Assembly (NCBI GenBank): GCA_937896105.1
Contig: CALBKR010000386.1
Coordinates: 1 to 7,873, forward strand
Source of the DNA: an uncultured Bacteroidales bacterium
Lineage (GTDB): Bacteria > Bacteroidota > Bacteroidia > Bacteroidales > Bacteroidaceae
DNA length: 7,873 nucleotides
Reading direction: 5' to 3'
Part shown: positions 1-7,253 of the stretch, in pieces
How the letters are laid out: each line of letters starts with the position of its first letter
How positions within the stretch are numbered: position 1 is the stretch's first letter
Notes under the pieces: model-generated
What the model was told of the DNA's origin: nothing
What the model saw: the letters and a program-made list of their open reading frames with translations, nothing else
Database searches by the model: none
Made by a program: the position numbers and the translations under genes

Positions 1-2
1 TC

Positions 3-935
3 GAATGGCTACTTGATGCAGGCGATTACATTCAGGAATATCTTGCATATTATGACAAGGCTGAACAATATTATCAATGTGCTTTGCAGTCTGCTTTGAA
101 TAAATATGGGGATAAGCATCCTGATGTTGCAACCAGTTATAATAACATAGGCTTTATATATTCTACTCAAGGCAATTATTCCCAAGCCTTGGAATACTAT
201 AACAAAGCACTTGAAATCTGGTTGGTAGTTTTTGGCGAGCAGCATCCCGATGTTGCAACCTGTTATAATAACATAGGCTTGGTATATGGCAATCAAGGCA
301 ATTATTCCCAAGCCTTGGAATACTATAACAAAGCACTTGAAATCCTGTTGGTAGTTTTTGGCGAGCAACATCGCAATGTTGCAACCTGTTATAATAACAT
401 AGGTGGCGTATATTCTAGTCAAGGCAATTATTCCCAAGCCTTGGAATACTTTAATAAAGCACTTGAAATCCGGTTGGCTGTTTTTGGCGAGCAGCATCCC
501 GATGTTGCAACCAGTTATAATTGCATAGGTTTTGTATATGGCAATCAAGGCAATTATTCCCAAGCCTTGGAATACTATAACAAAACACTTGAAATCCTGT
601 TGGTAGTTTTTTGCGAGCAACATCCCAATGTTGCAACCTGTTATAATTGCATAGGTTTTGTATATTCTAGTCAAGGCAATTATTCCCAAGCCTTGGAATA
701 CTATAATAAAGCGCTTGAAATATGGTTGGCTGTTTTTGGCGAGCAACACCCCAATGTTGCAAGGAGTTATGCCGATATTGCTGCTATATTGTTTATGCAA
801 GGAAATTATCAGAGTTCCTTGGAATATTTAGAGAAATCGTATAACATTCTAAATGATTTATTGCCAATCGACCATCCTCAATTGCTTCAAACAAAGAAGA
901 ATATTGAACTTGTTAAATCCAAAATCAGCGAGTAA
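3..935 (+). CDS. TPR-repeat protein, C-terminal part (5' end cut by window)
   Basis: The frame is open from base 3 to a TAA at 933-935, and no in-frame ATG marks a start, so the true start lies upstream; the TTG at 84 is an internal Leu. The visible 310 residues are almost all TPR helices of the kinesin-light-chain/TPR_12 type: five near-identical 42-residue units plus a sixth diverged one and a short C-terminal cap. Each unit carries the pattern YNNIGxVY..QGNYSQALEYYNKALEI. TPR arrays are protein-binding superhelices, so a scaffold or sensor role is likely; no catalytic motif is visible. The first ~36 residues (EWLLDAGDYIQEY...) align without gaps to residues 289-324 of the 755-residue protein at 1892-4159, including W, AxD, EY, A, L, S and YG. 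This suggests that an exported CPD-like/coiled-coil head of about 290 residues is missing upstream. The next gene follows after 15 bases. The gene is AT-rich (19 of 60 bases G+C at 121-180). Confidence 0.88.
   Translation, partial: EWLLDAGDYIQEYLAYYDKAEQYYQCALQSALNKYGDKHPDVATSYNNIGFIYSTQGNYSQALEYYNKALEIWLVVFGEQHPDVATCYNNIGLVYGNQGNYSQALEYYNKALEILLVVFGEQHRNVATCYNNIGGVYSSQGNYSQALEYFNKALEIRLAVFGEQHPDVATSYNCIGFVYGNQGNYSQALEYYNKTLEILLVVFCEQHPNVATCYNCIGFVYSSQGNYSQALEYYNKALEIWLAVFGEQHPNVARSYADIAAILFMQGNYQSSLEYLEKSYNILNDLLPIDHPQLLQTKKNIELVKSKISE
123..878 (+). repeat. 126-bp tandem repeat encoding 42-residue TPR units
   Basis: Units begin at 123, 249, 375, 501, 627 and 753, exactly 126 bases apart, each starting with the codons for (D/N)VA. 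The first five units are nearly identical even at silent positions, for example the stretch beginning caaggcaatt at 168, 294, 420, 546 and 672. The sixth is diverged. Units 2-3 (249-500) and 4-5 (501-752) share a paired pattern: the first member has YGNQ and ILLVVF, the second has YSSQ and LAVF. A 252-bp dimer therefore seems to have been duplicated. The unit length is a multiple of three, so copy-number changes keep the reading frame. The array is coding sequence, not a CRISPR. Confidence 0.93.
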
Positions 936-950
936 ACGCATCACTCAACT

Positions 951-1895
951 ATGAAACATTTTCTAATATCACTCTTTCTCTTGTTGCCTTTGTGCGCCAT
1001 TTCCCAGGTTCAGCAGGGTTATGTCCGTACAATCGGTCGTCCCGGTATTCCCGGTAAGGCCTTGCCGGGGGTTGTGGTGCGTGTGCGCGGTATGATGAAC
1101 AAGATAATGACATCGGATGACGGCTATTTTGAACTTGTAATGAGTGATAAGAAGAAGGGTGATGCGATATATTTTACAAGCATAAGCAAGAGGGGTTATG
1201 ATTTGTGCGACAAGAAATTCTTGAGTGAAGCTTTTGTCTATTCCCCCGGCGTTACATTGGAGATAACTATGGTCGACCTTGAGCAATTGGAGAGAGATAA
1301 GCTGCGTATCGAGGAGAATGCTTACAGGGTGGCCGAGGAGAATTATAGGGAGAAGATAACGGAAATAGAGAAACTGAAACAGGAGGGCGAGATAACGCTT
1401 GAAGAGTACGGCCGGGAGTTGACCGGGTTGCAGAAGAATTACGAACGGTATCTTTCACTCATAGGTGAAATGGCCGACCGCTATGCCCGTAGCGACTACG
1501 ACCGGATGGATTCAATAGACTGCGAGATAAACCTTTGTATAGAAAAAGGTGATTTCGACCGTGCCGATTCGCTGATACACACTGTGTTCGACCCTTACAC
1601 GGTACTTGAACGCAACCGTGCGGCAAAGGCCGAGATACGAGAGAGAATAGAGTTTGCCCAGGCTGTAATAGACAAGGCACAAAGTGACAAGGCTGCACTG
1701 GAACGTGACAAGGAGTATGCTGTGCGTGTAATGCGGTTGGGGGAGCTGCTTGCCGATGAATATCGCCTCGAGGGCTCTGCACAAAAAGCCGGAGAGTGCC
1801 TTGAGAAGACTCTTGGGATTGCAATATATCTCTATGGTGAAGAGAGTGAAGAGGCTTGCCGCATAAAGGACAAAATGGATGAATTAAATAAATGA
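951..1895 (+). CDS. Exported CPD-like head protein with a single TPR-like hairpin
   Basis: The protein has 314 residues. Residues 1-19 form a type I signal peptide (MKHFLISLFLLLPLCAIS, cleavage probably before QV), so it is exported to the periplasm or beyond. Residues 20-108 look like a carboxypeptidase-regulatory-like beta-sandwich: GYVRT, ALPGVVVRV, and TSDDGYFEL as the usual 'T..DG.F.L' turn. Residues 109-180 are charged and helical, probably coiled coil (RIEENAYRVAEENY). A helical segment with EINLCIEKGDFDRADSL follows at 192-208. The tail (about 277-310) resembles one TPR hairpin ending in LYGEESEEACR. The same head occurs at residues 20-283 of the next protein, where a long TPR array follows; here the protein stops after the first hairpin. 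It may be a short paralogue or a contracted copy. ATG at 951 is chosen because it starts the signal peptide. The stop overlaps the next start by four bases (ATGA), indicating translational coupling. The molecular function is unknown. Confidence 0.85.
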   Translation: MKHFLISLFLLLPLCAISQVQQGYVRTIGRPGIPGKALPGVVVRVRGMMNKIMTSDDGYFELVMSDKKKGDAIYFTSISKRGYDLCDKKFLSEAFVYSPGVTLEITMVDLEQLERDKLRIEENAYRVAEENYREKITEIEKLKQEGEITLEEYGRELTGLQKNYERYLSLIGEMADRYARSDYDRMDSIDCEINLCIEKGDFDRADSLIHTVFDPYTVLERNRAAKAEIRERIEFAQAVIDKAQSDKAALERDKEYAVRVMRLGELLADEYRLEGSAQKAGECLEKTLGIAIYLYGEESEEACRIKDKMDELNK

Positions 1896-4159
1896 GAATG
1901 ATAAAAAGAGTGTTGATTTCGCTATTGGGCGTGTTCCCGCTATTAGCCGCATCCCAGGTTCAGCAGGGCAATGTGCGCACGCTTGAGCGCCCCGCTATCG
2001 CATCGGTTCCGCTTCCCGGTGTAACCCTTCGTGCCAGCGGTGACCATAGCGCCGTGATAACCGACGAGACAGGCCGTTTCGCCCTGACACTTCCCGGCCT
2101 GAAGAGCGGCGAAGCCTACAGCCTTCAGCAAGTGCGCAAGGAGGGTTATGAACTCGTCGACCCCGGTACCATCGGCCGCCGTTACGCCTACTCCGGCAGC
2201 TCACCGCTCAGCATCATAATGGTCTCCACCTCGCAGCTCCAAGCCGAAAAGCAACGCATAGAAGATAACGCTTACCGCGTGGCCGAGGAGAACTACAAGA
2301 CGCGTTTAGCCGGGCTCGAAGCCGCCAAGAAGAGCAACGAAATAACGATAGAGGAGTACCGTGCCGAGATAGAAAAGCTCTACACCTCTTTCGAGAAATA
2401 CCAGTCGTTGATAAGTTCCCTCTCCGACCACTATGCCCGTGTCGACTACTCGCAGCTCACGGAACTCGAACGCGAGATAAACATCTGTATCGAGAACGGC
2501 GAGCTCGAGCGTGCCGACTCCCTGTTGCAGCTCACCTTCAACCCGGCCGAATTCATAGCCGGACTCGACAGCCGCATTGCCCAGGCCGAGGAGATAATCA
2601 ACGAAGCCAATGCCGACCTTGCCGCCGTCCTCAAGCAACAGGAGAAGGATGCCGAGTACCTCTATAACCTTTACACCATCTCCCTTGCCCGTTTCGACAA
2701 CGAAAAAGCCCGTTTCTACATTGAGACACGTGCAGCGCTTGACACAACGAACATTAAGTGGCAGGAAGAGGCTGCCGATTTCTTAATGGAGTATGCATCG
2801 GATTTTGAAACGGCGCTGATGTATACAGGGCGTGAACTTGAATCTGCGATAGCTACGTATGGAGAAAACAGTTATCAGGCAGCCCGTGCATATATTCACA
2901 TTTCTCAAGTATATCTGATGCCAAATGATGCAAAGGAACTGAAAAAGGCTTTAGAGTATTCCGATAAATTTCTGAACATAGTATCTTCATTGGAGAATTC
3001 CGAAGTAGTAGAAACAGATTTCTTTGTAGATGCTTTGATGGCTACGTCTAACTTGTTTTATCTTCTTTTGTATTTTGATGAAGCTGAAGATATATTGAAT
3101 ACAGCTTTTGAGGCTTTTAGCAGCCAGACCAACGCAACTCCTTATCGTGAGGCCTATTTATGGGGGCATTTAGGTAATGTGTATATGGCAAAGAAAAAAT
3201 ACCCCGAGGCAATGGATGCTCATCGAAAGTCTGTGGAAATCGCCGAAAAATGTGGCCTTGAAAACAAACCGGTTTATATAATTTTTCTCTCCAATTATGG
3301 CAGGATATGTTATTATCGTGGATATTACGATGAGGCTCTTGCATTGCTGGAGAAGAGCATAGAAAAATCTTTCGAGATATTCGGTGTCGTCCATCCCTAT
3401 TCGCTCGATGCATACTCTACTATGTCCAGCGTCTATAGCCGCAAAAGGGAGCATGGCAAGGCGTATGAATGTTCACTCAAGGCACTTGAATATACAATAG
3501 AGACGTATGGTGAGGGTTATTCCCAATTAGGTCTTCTTTATTCGAACCTGTACAATGATTGCAAGAGAATAGGTGATACGAATCAGGCAGGCTATTATAT
3601 GAAGAAGGCCGAGGAGGTATATTACAATAACCTTGTTCAGTGTCTTGATGACGGGTTGATTATGAATGCCTTGCGCAACTATGAGAATGCTGTCCGTCAG
3701 TTGGGTGTCGAGAATATTCCGTCTTTTATTGATAAAGCCTATGAAATAGGCATAATCTATGAAACCTTAGAGCGGGCAGATGATGCAAAGAAGCATTATG
3801 ATGCAATGTTGGAACTGATGGTGAAGAACGGAAAACAAAATACCCCGCAGTTTGCGTTGTGCTGTGAACAGAACGGGTACATAAAAAAGAGGAACGGCAA
3901 TCATTTGTCGGCCTATTATGATTTTCTCTATTCATACGAGTATTACTCAAAAGTAGAGAAACTGGAAGATAGAGCTGCATTGATGGCATACGAGATAGCC
4001 TATCAACTCTACCAAATGAAGAAATACGAGCAGGCTCTTGAGTATATAAATAATGCTTATGCTTTCTACATAAAATCGCCATTTGAATATGGCAAGATTG
4101 CATCGGATGTAATAGATTTGAAGAAACTCATAGAAATTAAAATCAAAAAACAGGAATAA
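1892..4159 (+). CDS. Exported CPD-like head / long TPR-array protein
   Basis: The protein has 755 residues. Residues 1-21 are a signal peptide (MRMIKRVLISLLGVFPLLAAS, then QVQQG). Residues 22-110 are a CPD-like beta domain (GNVRT, PLPGVTLRA, TDETGRFALTLP). Residues 113-260 are helical or coiled coil (RIEDNAYRVAEENY, EREINICIENGELERADSL). From about 290 to 745 there are degenerate TPR-type helix pairs, e.g. AYLWGHLGNVYMAKKKYPEAMDAHRKSVEI region (residues 421-450), RGYYDEALALLEKSIE and KKYEQALEYINNAY. The most likely role is an envelope protein-binding scaffold or sensor partnered with the TIR protein encoded 17 bases downstream; this is inferred from context. ATG at 1892 overlaps the previous stop; ATG at 1898 is an equally plausible start for the same signal peptide. 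Base composition changes sharply near the head/TPR boundary: 37 of 60 bases are G+C at 2041-2100, against 19 of 60 at 2941-3000. Confidence 0.87.
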   Translation: MRMIKRVLISLLGVFPLLAASQVQQGNVRTLERPAIASVPLPGVTLRASGDHSAVITDETGRFALTLPGLKSGEAYSLQQVRKEGYELVDPGTIGRRYAYSGSSPLSIIMVSTSQLQAEKQRIEDNAYRVAEENYKTRLAGLEAAKKSNEITIEEYRAEIEKLYTSFEKYQSLISSLSDHYARVDYSQLTELEREINICIENGELERADSLLQLTFNPAEFIAGLDSRIAQAEEIINEANADLAAVLKQQEKDAEYLYNLYTISLARFDNEKARFYIETRAALDTTNIKWQEEAADFLMEYASDFETALMYTGRELESAIATYGENSYQAARAYIHISQVYLMPNDAKELKKALEYSDKFLNIVSSLENSEVVETDFFVDALMATSNLFYLLLYFDEAEDILNTAFEAFSSQTNATPYREAYLWGHLGNVYMAKKKYPEAMDAHRKSVEIAEKCGLENKPVYIIFLSNYGRICYYRGYYDEALALLEKSIEKSFEIFGVVHPYSLDAYSTMSSVYSRKREHGKAYECSLKALEYTIETYGEGYSQLGLLYSNLYNDCKRIGDTNQAGYYMKKAEEVYYNNLVQCLDDGLIMNALRNYENAVRQLGVENIPSFIDKAYEIGIIYETLERADDAKKHYDAMLELMVKNGKQNTPQFALCCEQNGYIKKRNGNHLSAYYDFLYSYEYYSKVEKLEDRAALMAYEIAYQLYQMKKYEQALEYINNAYAFYIKSPFEYGKIASDVIDLKKLIEIKIKKQE

Positions 4160-4176
4160 AATAGAGTAGAGAACCT

Positions 4177-5313
4177 ATGGAAAACAACCGACAATATAAA
4201 TATTACGCTTTTATAAGCTATAATTCAAAGGATACGAAATGGGGTAAACGCCTGCAGCGCAAGCTTGAGGGATATAAGATGCCGGCAACTCTGTGCAGTG
4301 AGCACGGGTGGGAACGTAAGCCGATAAAACCGGTTTTCTTTGCTCCCGCAGACATCGGTATCGGTGTCTTGGACGAAGAGTTGAAGGCTCGCCTGAGAGC
4401 CTCCCGCAACCTCATTGTGATATGTTCGCCCAATTCGGCTAAATCGAAATGGGTCGGTGAGGAAATCGCCTATTTCCACAGCCTTGGCCGCACAGCAAAT
4501 ATACACTTCTTCATTGTCGACGGGATACCCAACAGCAGCGATAGTGCGACCGAATGTTTCAATCCGGTCGTCAAGGAACTCGGTATTCCCGAAATTCTCG
4601 GCGCCAACATACACGAGAAGAACTACCGTTGGCCGTGGATGAACAGGCAACGTGCCTATGTACAGCTTGTGACTACACTGCTTGGGGTAGAGTTCGACTC
4701 TATATGGAAACGGCACAAAAGACTGCTTGTAAACAAAATCCTGCTCTCTGCAACTCTCTTCATAGCTGTGCTTGCTGCCTTGTTTGCCGTTTGGACAGCC
4801 GGCAAGCCTGTCGATGTGGAGGTTAGTCTCGACGAGGTTTCTGTAAAGAATACCAGTCTGCCGCCATTGAAGGATGCTGTAGTGACTCTTGAACTCGAGA
4901 ACGAGATAAAGAGTGATACGCTGCCGGCACTCTCATCAAAATGCCTTTTCAAGAATATCCCATCCCGTTTCGTCGGTGAAAGGGTGCGCCTGAAGGTCGC
5001 GGCAAACGATTTCCTGCCTGTCGATACATTCGTTGAGCTGTCAGGGGATTTAAAAGTTGCCGTGCGTCGCGACCCGTCGGTGTACGGGAATGTGAACTTC
5101 AGGCTATGGAACCCGGTAAAGGAGCAGTTCTTGCCGGGGGTGGCATTAAAGGTGGATGGCCGCGAGACTGTTACAGATGCTGCCGGTGCTGTCTCATTGA
5201 CAATTCCGCTTGAGATGCAGAAACCATATTACATTGTCGAGACCTCGCTGTCGGGTGCGCAGGATACTATATTTATGCCTTGCGGGCGTGGCGTGGTGGT
5301 TGAGGTGGAATAG
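4177..5313 (+). CDS. TIR-domain membrane protein with extracytoplasmic beta domains
   Basis: The protein has 378 residues. Residues 8-170 form a TIR domain of the bacterial TIR_2-like type: strand A and box 1 at YYAFISYNSKD (9-19), a BB-loop region around KPVFFAPADIGIG, LIVICSPNSAKSKW (79-92), and Glu96 four residues after Trp92. That is the spacing of the catalytic Glu in NAD-cleaving TIR enzymes such as SARM1. FFIVDGIP (111-118) and RAYVQLVTTLLGVEFDSIW (159-177) match the family of TIR proteins that continue into a membrane helix. Residues 184-206 are a single transmembrane helix preceded by KRHKR, which predicts TIR inside and the C-terminus outside. Residues 210-298 and 301-378 are beta-rich; the last part (YGNVNFRL, LPGVALKV, VTDAAGAVSLTIP) resembles the CPD-like heads of the two exported neighbours. 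Likely activity is NAD+ hydrolysis or nucleotide signalling triggered from the envelope; the reaction is inferred from the family. The gene probably closes the operon. No clear terminator hairpin follows. Confidence 0.88.
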   Translation: MENNRQYKYYAFISYNSKDTKWGKRLQRKLEGYKMPATLCSEHGWERKPIKPVFFAPADIGIGVLDEELKARLRASRNLIVICSPNSAKSKWVGEEIAYFHSLGRTANIHFFIVDGIPNSSDSATECFNPVVKELGIPEILGANIHEKNYRWPWMNRQRAYVQLVTTLLGVEFDSIWKRHKRLLVNKILLSATLFIAVLAALFAVWTAGKPVDVEVSLDEVSVKNTSLPPLKDAVVTLELENEIKSDTLPALSSKCLFKNIPSRFVGERVRLKVAANDFLPVDTFVELSGDLKVAVRRDPSVYGNVNFRLWNPVKEQFLPGVALKVDGRETVTDAAGAVSLTIPLEMQKPYYIVETSLSGAQDTIFMPCGRGVVVEVE

Positions 5314-5356
5314 TGATTTTTTGCATAATTAAGTGAATATAATCCCTCTTTTTTTG

Positions 5357-5364
5357 TATTTTTG
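5357..5364 (+). promoter_or_regulatory. Bacteroidota -7 promoter box for aspS
   Basis: TATTTTTG matches the Bacteroidota primary-sigma -7 consensus TAnnTTTG and lies 60 bases before the aspS ATG. A transcription start near 5370 would give a leader of about 55 bases. I see no good TTTG -33 box at the expected spacing (around 5333-5338 the sequence is gtgaat), so the promoter call rests on one box. The 111-base gap 5314-5424 contains no other gene. Confidence 0.5.
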
Positions 5365-5393
5365 CAAACCGCAAGCAAAAGAATGTTTGCGGT
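5364..5393 (+). promoter_or_regulatory. Short inverted repeats in the aspS leader
   Basis: Two overlapping stems are possible: accgcaa (5368-5374) with ttgcggt (5387-5393), and gcaaac (5364-5369) with gtttgc (5385-5390). They share bases, so only one can form at a time. They sit at the predicted transcription start and early leader of aspS. Whether they regulate anything is unknown; 6-7 bp stems can arise by chance. Confidence 0.25.
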
Positions 5394-5424
5394 GCATATA
5401 AAACAGCTTATAATTTATACAATA

Positions 5425-6549
5425 ATGTTCAGAACAAAGACTTGCGGCGAACTTAGGTTGGCCGATGTAAACACAACAGTAACCCTCAGCGGTTGGGTGC
5501 AGCGTGCACGTAAGATGGGCGGTATGACTTTTGTCGACCTGCGCGACCGTTATGGCATTACACAGCTTGTATTCAGCGAGGATGCAAATGCAGAACTCTG
5601 CGAGAAAGCCTCTCACCTTGGCCGCGAATATGTAATTCAGGCAACAGGTGTGGTAAGTGAGCGTCAGAGCAAGAATGCCAACATCCCCACCGGTGACATT
5701 GAAATAATCGTGAGCGAGCTGAATATCCTCAACGAGGCTGCGACTCCTCCTTTCACCATTGAGAACAACACCGACGGCGGCGATGATATACGTATGAAAT
5801 ACCGCTATCTCGACCTGCGTCGCGAGGCTGTGCGCAAGAACCTCGAACTGCGCCACCAGATGACTATGGAGGTGCGCCGTTATCTCGACTCTATGAATTT
5901 TATCGAGGTTGAGACACCGATGCTCATTGCCTCTACACCCGAGGGTGCACGCGACTTCGTTGTTCCCTCGCGTATGAATCCCGGGCAGTTCTATGCCCTG
6001 CCGCAGAGCCCTCAGCTCTTCAAGCAGCTGCTTATGGTGTCGGGCTTCGACCGCTATTTCCAGATAGTAAAATGTTTCCGCGATGAGGACTTGCGTGCCG
6101 ACCGTCAGCCCGAGTTTACACAAATCGACTGCGAGATGAGTTTTGTGGAGCAGGAGGATGTGATAACACTATTCGAGGGGATGGCAAAGCACCTGTTCAA
6201 GACTATCCGCGGTGTCGAGCTCACCGAGGCCTTTCCCCGTATGACCTGGCACGATGCAATGAAATACTACGGCAGCGACAAGCCCGATACACGTTTCGGT
6301 ATGGAGTTCGTTGAGCTGATGGATATAATGAAAGGCCACGGCTTCGGTGTCTTCGACTGTGCCGAGTATATCGGCGGTATCTGTGCCAAGGGTGCTGCAA
6401 CATACACACGCAAGCAACTCGATGCCTTGACCGATTTCGTGCGCCGTCCGCAGATAGGTGCCAAAGGAATGGTATATGCCCGTGTAGAGGCCGACGGTAC
6501 AGGATGTGCTCCAGGCTATGAAGGCTGCCTTCAACGCCGAGCCGGGTGA
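5425..6549 (+). CDS. aspS: Aspartyl-tRNA synthetase, N-terminal part (broken gene)
   Basis: AspRS charges tRNA-Asp with aspartate in the cytosol. ATG at 5425 gives [12 protein letters not shown], the usual start of bacterial AspRS; the upstream TTG at 5362 would add 21 non-homologous residues inside the leader. The N-terminal OB-fold anticodon-binding domain is visible ([20 protein letters not shown]), then the class II core with [17 protein letters not shown] and motif 2 ([18 protein letters not shown], Arg219), and most of the GAD insertion domain ([19 protein letters not shown]). True homology ends at Thr359 (base 6501). After that the frame runs out of register for about 15 residues and stops at 6549, while the correct frame resumes at 6506. 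About 11 residues that I recall from Bacteroides homologues are missing at the join. The halves together (359 + 215 residues) approach the family's usual ~585. Confidence 0.9.
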   Translation: MFRTKTCGELRLADVNTTVTLSGWVQRARKMGGMTFVDLRDRYGITQLVFSEDANAELCEKASHLGREYVIQATGVVSERQSKNANIPTGDIEIIVSELNILNEAATPPFTIENNTDGGDDIRMKYRYLDLRREAVRKNLELRHQMTMEVRRYLDSMNFIEVETPMLIASTPEGARDFVVPSRMNPGQFYALPQSPQLFKQLLMVSGFDRYFQIVKCFRDEDLRADRQPEFTQIDCEMSFVEQEDVITLFEGMAKHLFKTIRGVELTEAFPRMTWHDAMKYYGSDKPDTRFGMEFVELMDIMKGHGFGVFDCAEYIGGICAKGAATYTRKQLDALTDFVRRPQIGAKGMVYARVEADGTGCAPGYEGCLQRRAG

Positions 6550-7153
6550 CCTTATTCTCATCCTCAGCGGCGACGACACAATGAAGACACGCAAGCAGCT
6601 TTGCGAGCTCCGTCTTGAGGTCGGCAGCCAGTTGGGTCTCCGCGACAAGAACAAGTTCTCTTGCCTGTGGGTTGTGGACTTCCCGCTTTTCGAGTACAGC
6701 GAGGAGGAGGGACGTTATATGGCAATGCACCATCCTTTCACATCGCCCAAGCCCGAGGATATCCCCTTGCTCGATACCGATATGGGCGCAGTGCGTGCCA
6801 ATGCCTACGATATGGTCATCAATGGCGTTGAGGTAGGTGGCGGTTCTATCCGTATCTATGACAGTGAACTGCAGAACAAGATGTTCGCTCTGCTCGGTTT
6901 CACTCCCGAACGTGCACAGCAGCAGTTCGGCTGGTTGCTCGATGCTTTCAAGTATGGTGCACCTCCTCACGGTGGCTTGGCATACGGCCTTGACCGTTGG
7001 GTGAGCCTCTTTGCCGGTCTCGATTCAATACGTGACTGCATTGCGTTCCCCAAGAACAACTCAGGCCGCGATACAATGATTGATGCTCCTTCGGTGCTTG
7101 AGCCGGGACAGCTCGATGAACTTAATATCGTGGTGAATATAAAGGAAAATTGA
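6506..7153 (+). CDS. aspS: Aspartyl-tRNA synthetase, C-terminal part (broken gene)
   Basis: This is the continuation of AspRS in another frame. The GTG at 6506 is not a real start: it is the Val of the internal VLQAMKAAF segment, and no promoter or leader precedes it. The 215 residues hold the end of the GAD domain ([24 protein letters not shown]), the rest of the class II catalytic core ([42 protein letters not shown]) and motif 3 ([16 protein letters not shown], with Arg encoded at 6995-6997, which binds ATP). The gene ends with TGA at 7151-7153, where family members normally end. Neither half alone would be an active synthetase: motif 2 is in the first piece and motif 3 in this one. Given that the gene is normally essential, a sequencing or assembly deletion is a strong alternative to a true pseudogene. 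Confidence 0.9.
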   Translation: MLQAMKAAFNAEPGDLILILSGDDTMKTRKQLCELRLEVGSQLGLRDKNKFSCLWVVDFPLFEYSEEEGRYMAMHHPFTSPKPEDIPLLDTDMGAVRANAYDMVINGVEVGGGSIRIYDSELQNKMFALLGFTPERAQQQFGWLLDAFKYGAPPHGGLAYGLDRWVSLFAGLDSIRDCIAFPKNNSGRDTMIDAPSVLEPGQLDELNIVVNIKEN

Positions 7154-7166
7154 TAAGCGATTAAAA

Positions 7167-7253
7167 AGCTAAACTACTGCGTTACGCTTGTTTTTGCTGT
7201 AAGTCATTTAGGAGTACTAAACTCCTCACATCAAAAACCTCGCAAGATTAGCT
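7167..7253. repeat. Nested inverted-repeat element in the aspS 3' intergenic region
   Basis: Three nested complementary pairs are visible: agctaa (7167-7172) with ttagct (7248-7253), gtttttg (7190-7196) with caaaaac (7232-7238), and aggagt (7210-7215) with actcct (7221-7226) around a 5-base loop. The order and nesting would allow one branched or elongated hairpin of about 87 bases. It looks like a small intergenic palindromic element, but I cannot see further copies in this window. It ends where the terminator hairpin begins, sharing gct. Confidence 0.4.

Noticed and set aside
123..752. CRISPR-like regular spacing
   Set aside because: Units of 126 bp are nearly identical throughout, with no short repeat/variable spacer pattern, and they encode TPR helices in frame.
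9..800. Long repetitive minus-strand open frame opposite the TPR array
   Set aside because: The 126-bp unit is a multiple of three, so a chance open antisense frame in one unit is copied along the array. The plus strand encodes clear TPR units.
984..1005. Possible lipobox LPLC in the signal peptide of the 314-residue protein
   Set aside because: The residue before Cys is Leu rather than Gly/Ala/Ser, and the paralogous signal peptide has no Cys. A type I cleavage after AIS, like AAS in the paralogue, fits better.
5362..5424. Upstream TTG start extending AspRS by 21 residues
   Set aside because: The added residues overlap the promoter box and leader stems and do not look like Asp[14 protein letters not shown] at 5425 is the family start.
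6499..6549. Programmed ribosomal frameshift in aspS
   Set aside because: There is no slippery heptamer or downstream structure evident, and about 11 conserved residues are missing, which a frameshift cannot restore.
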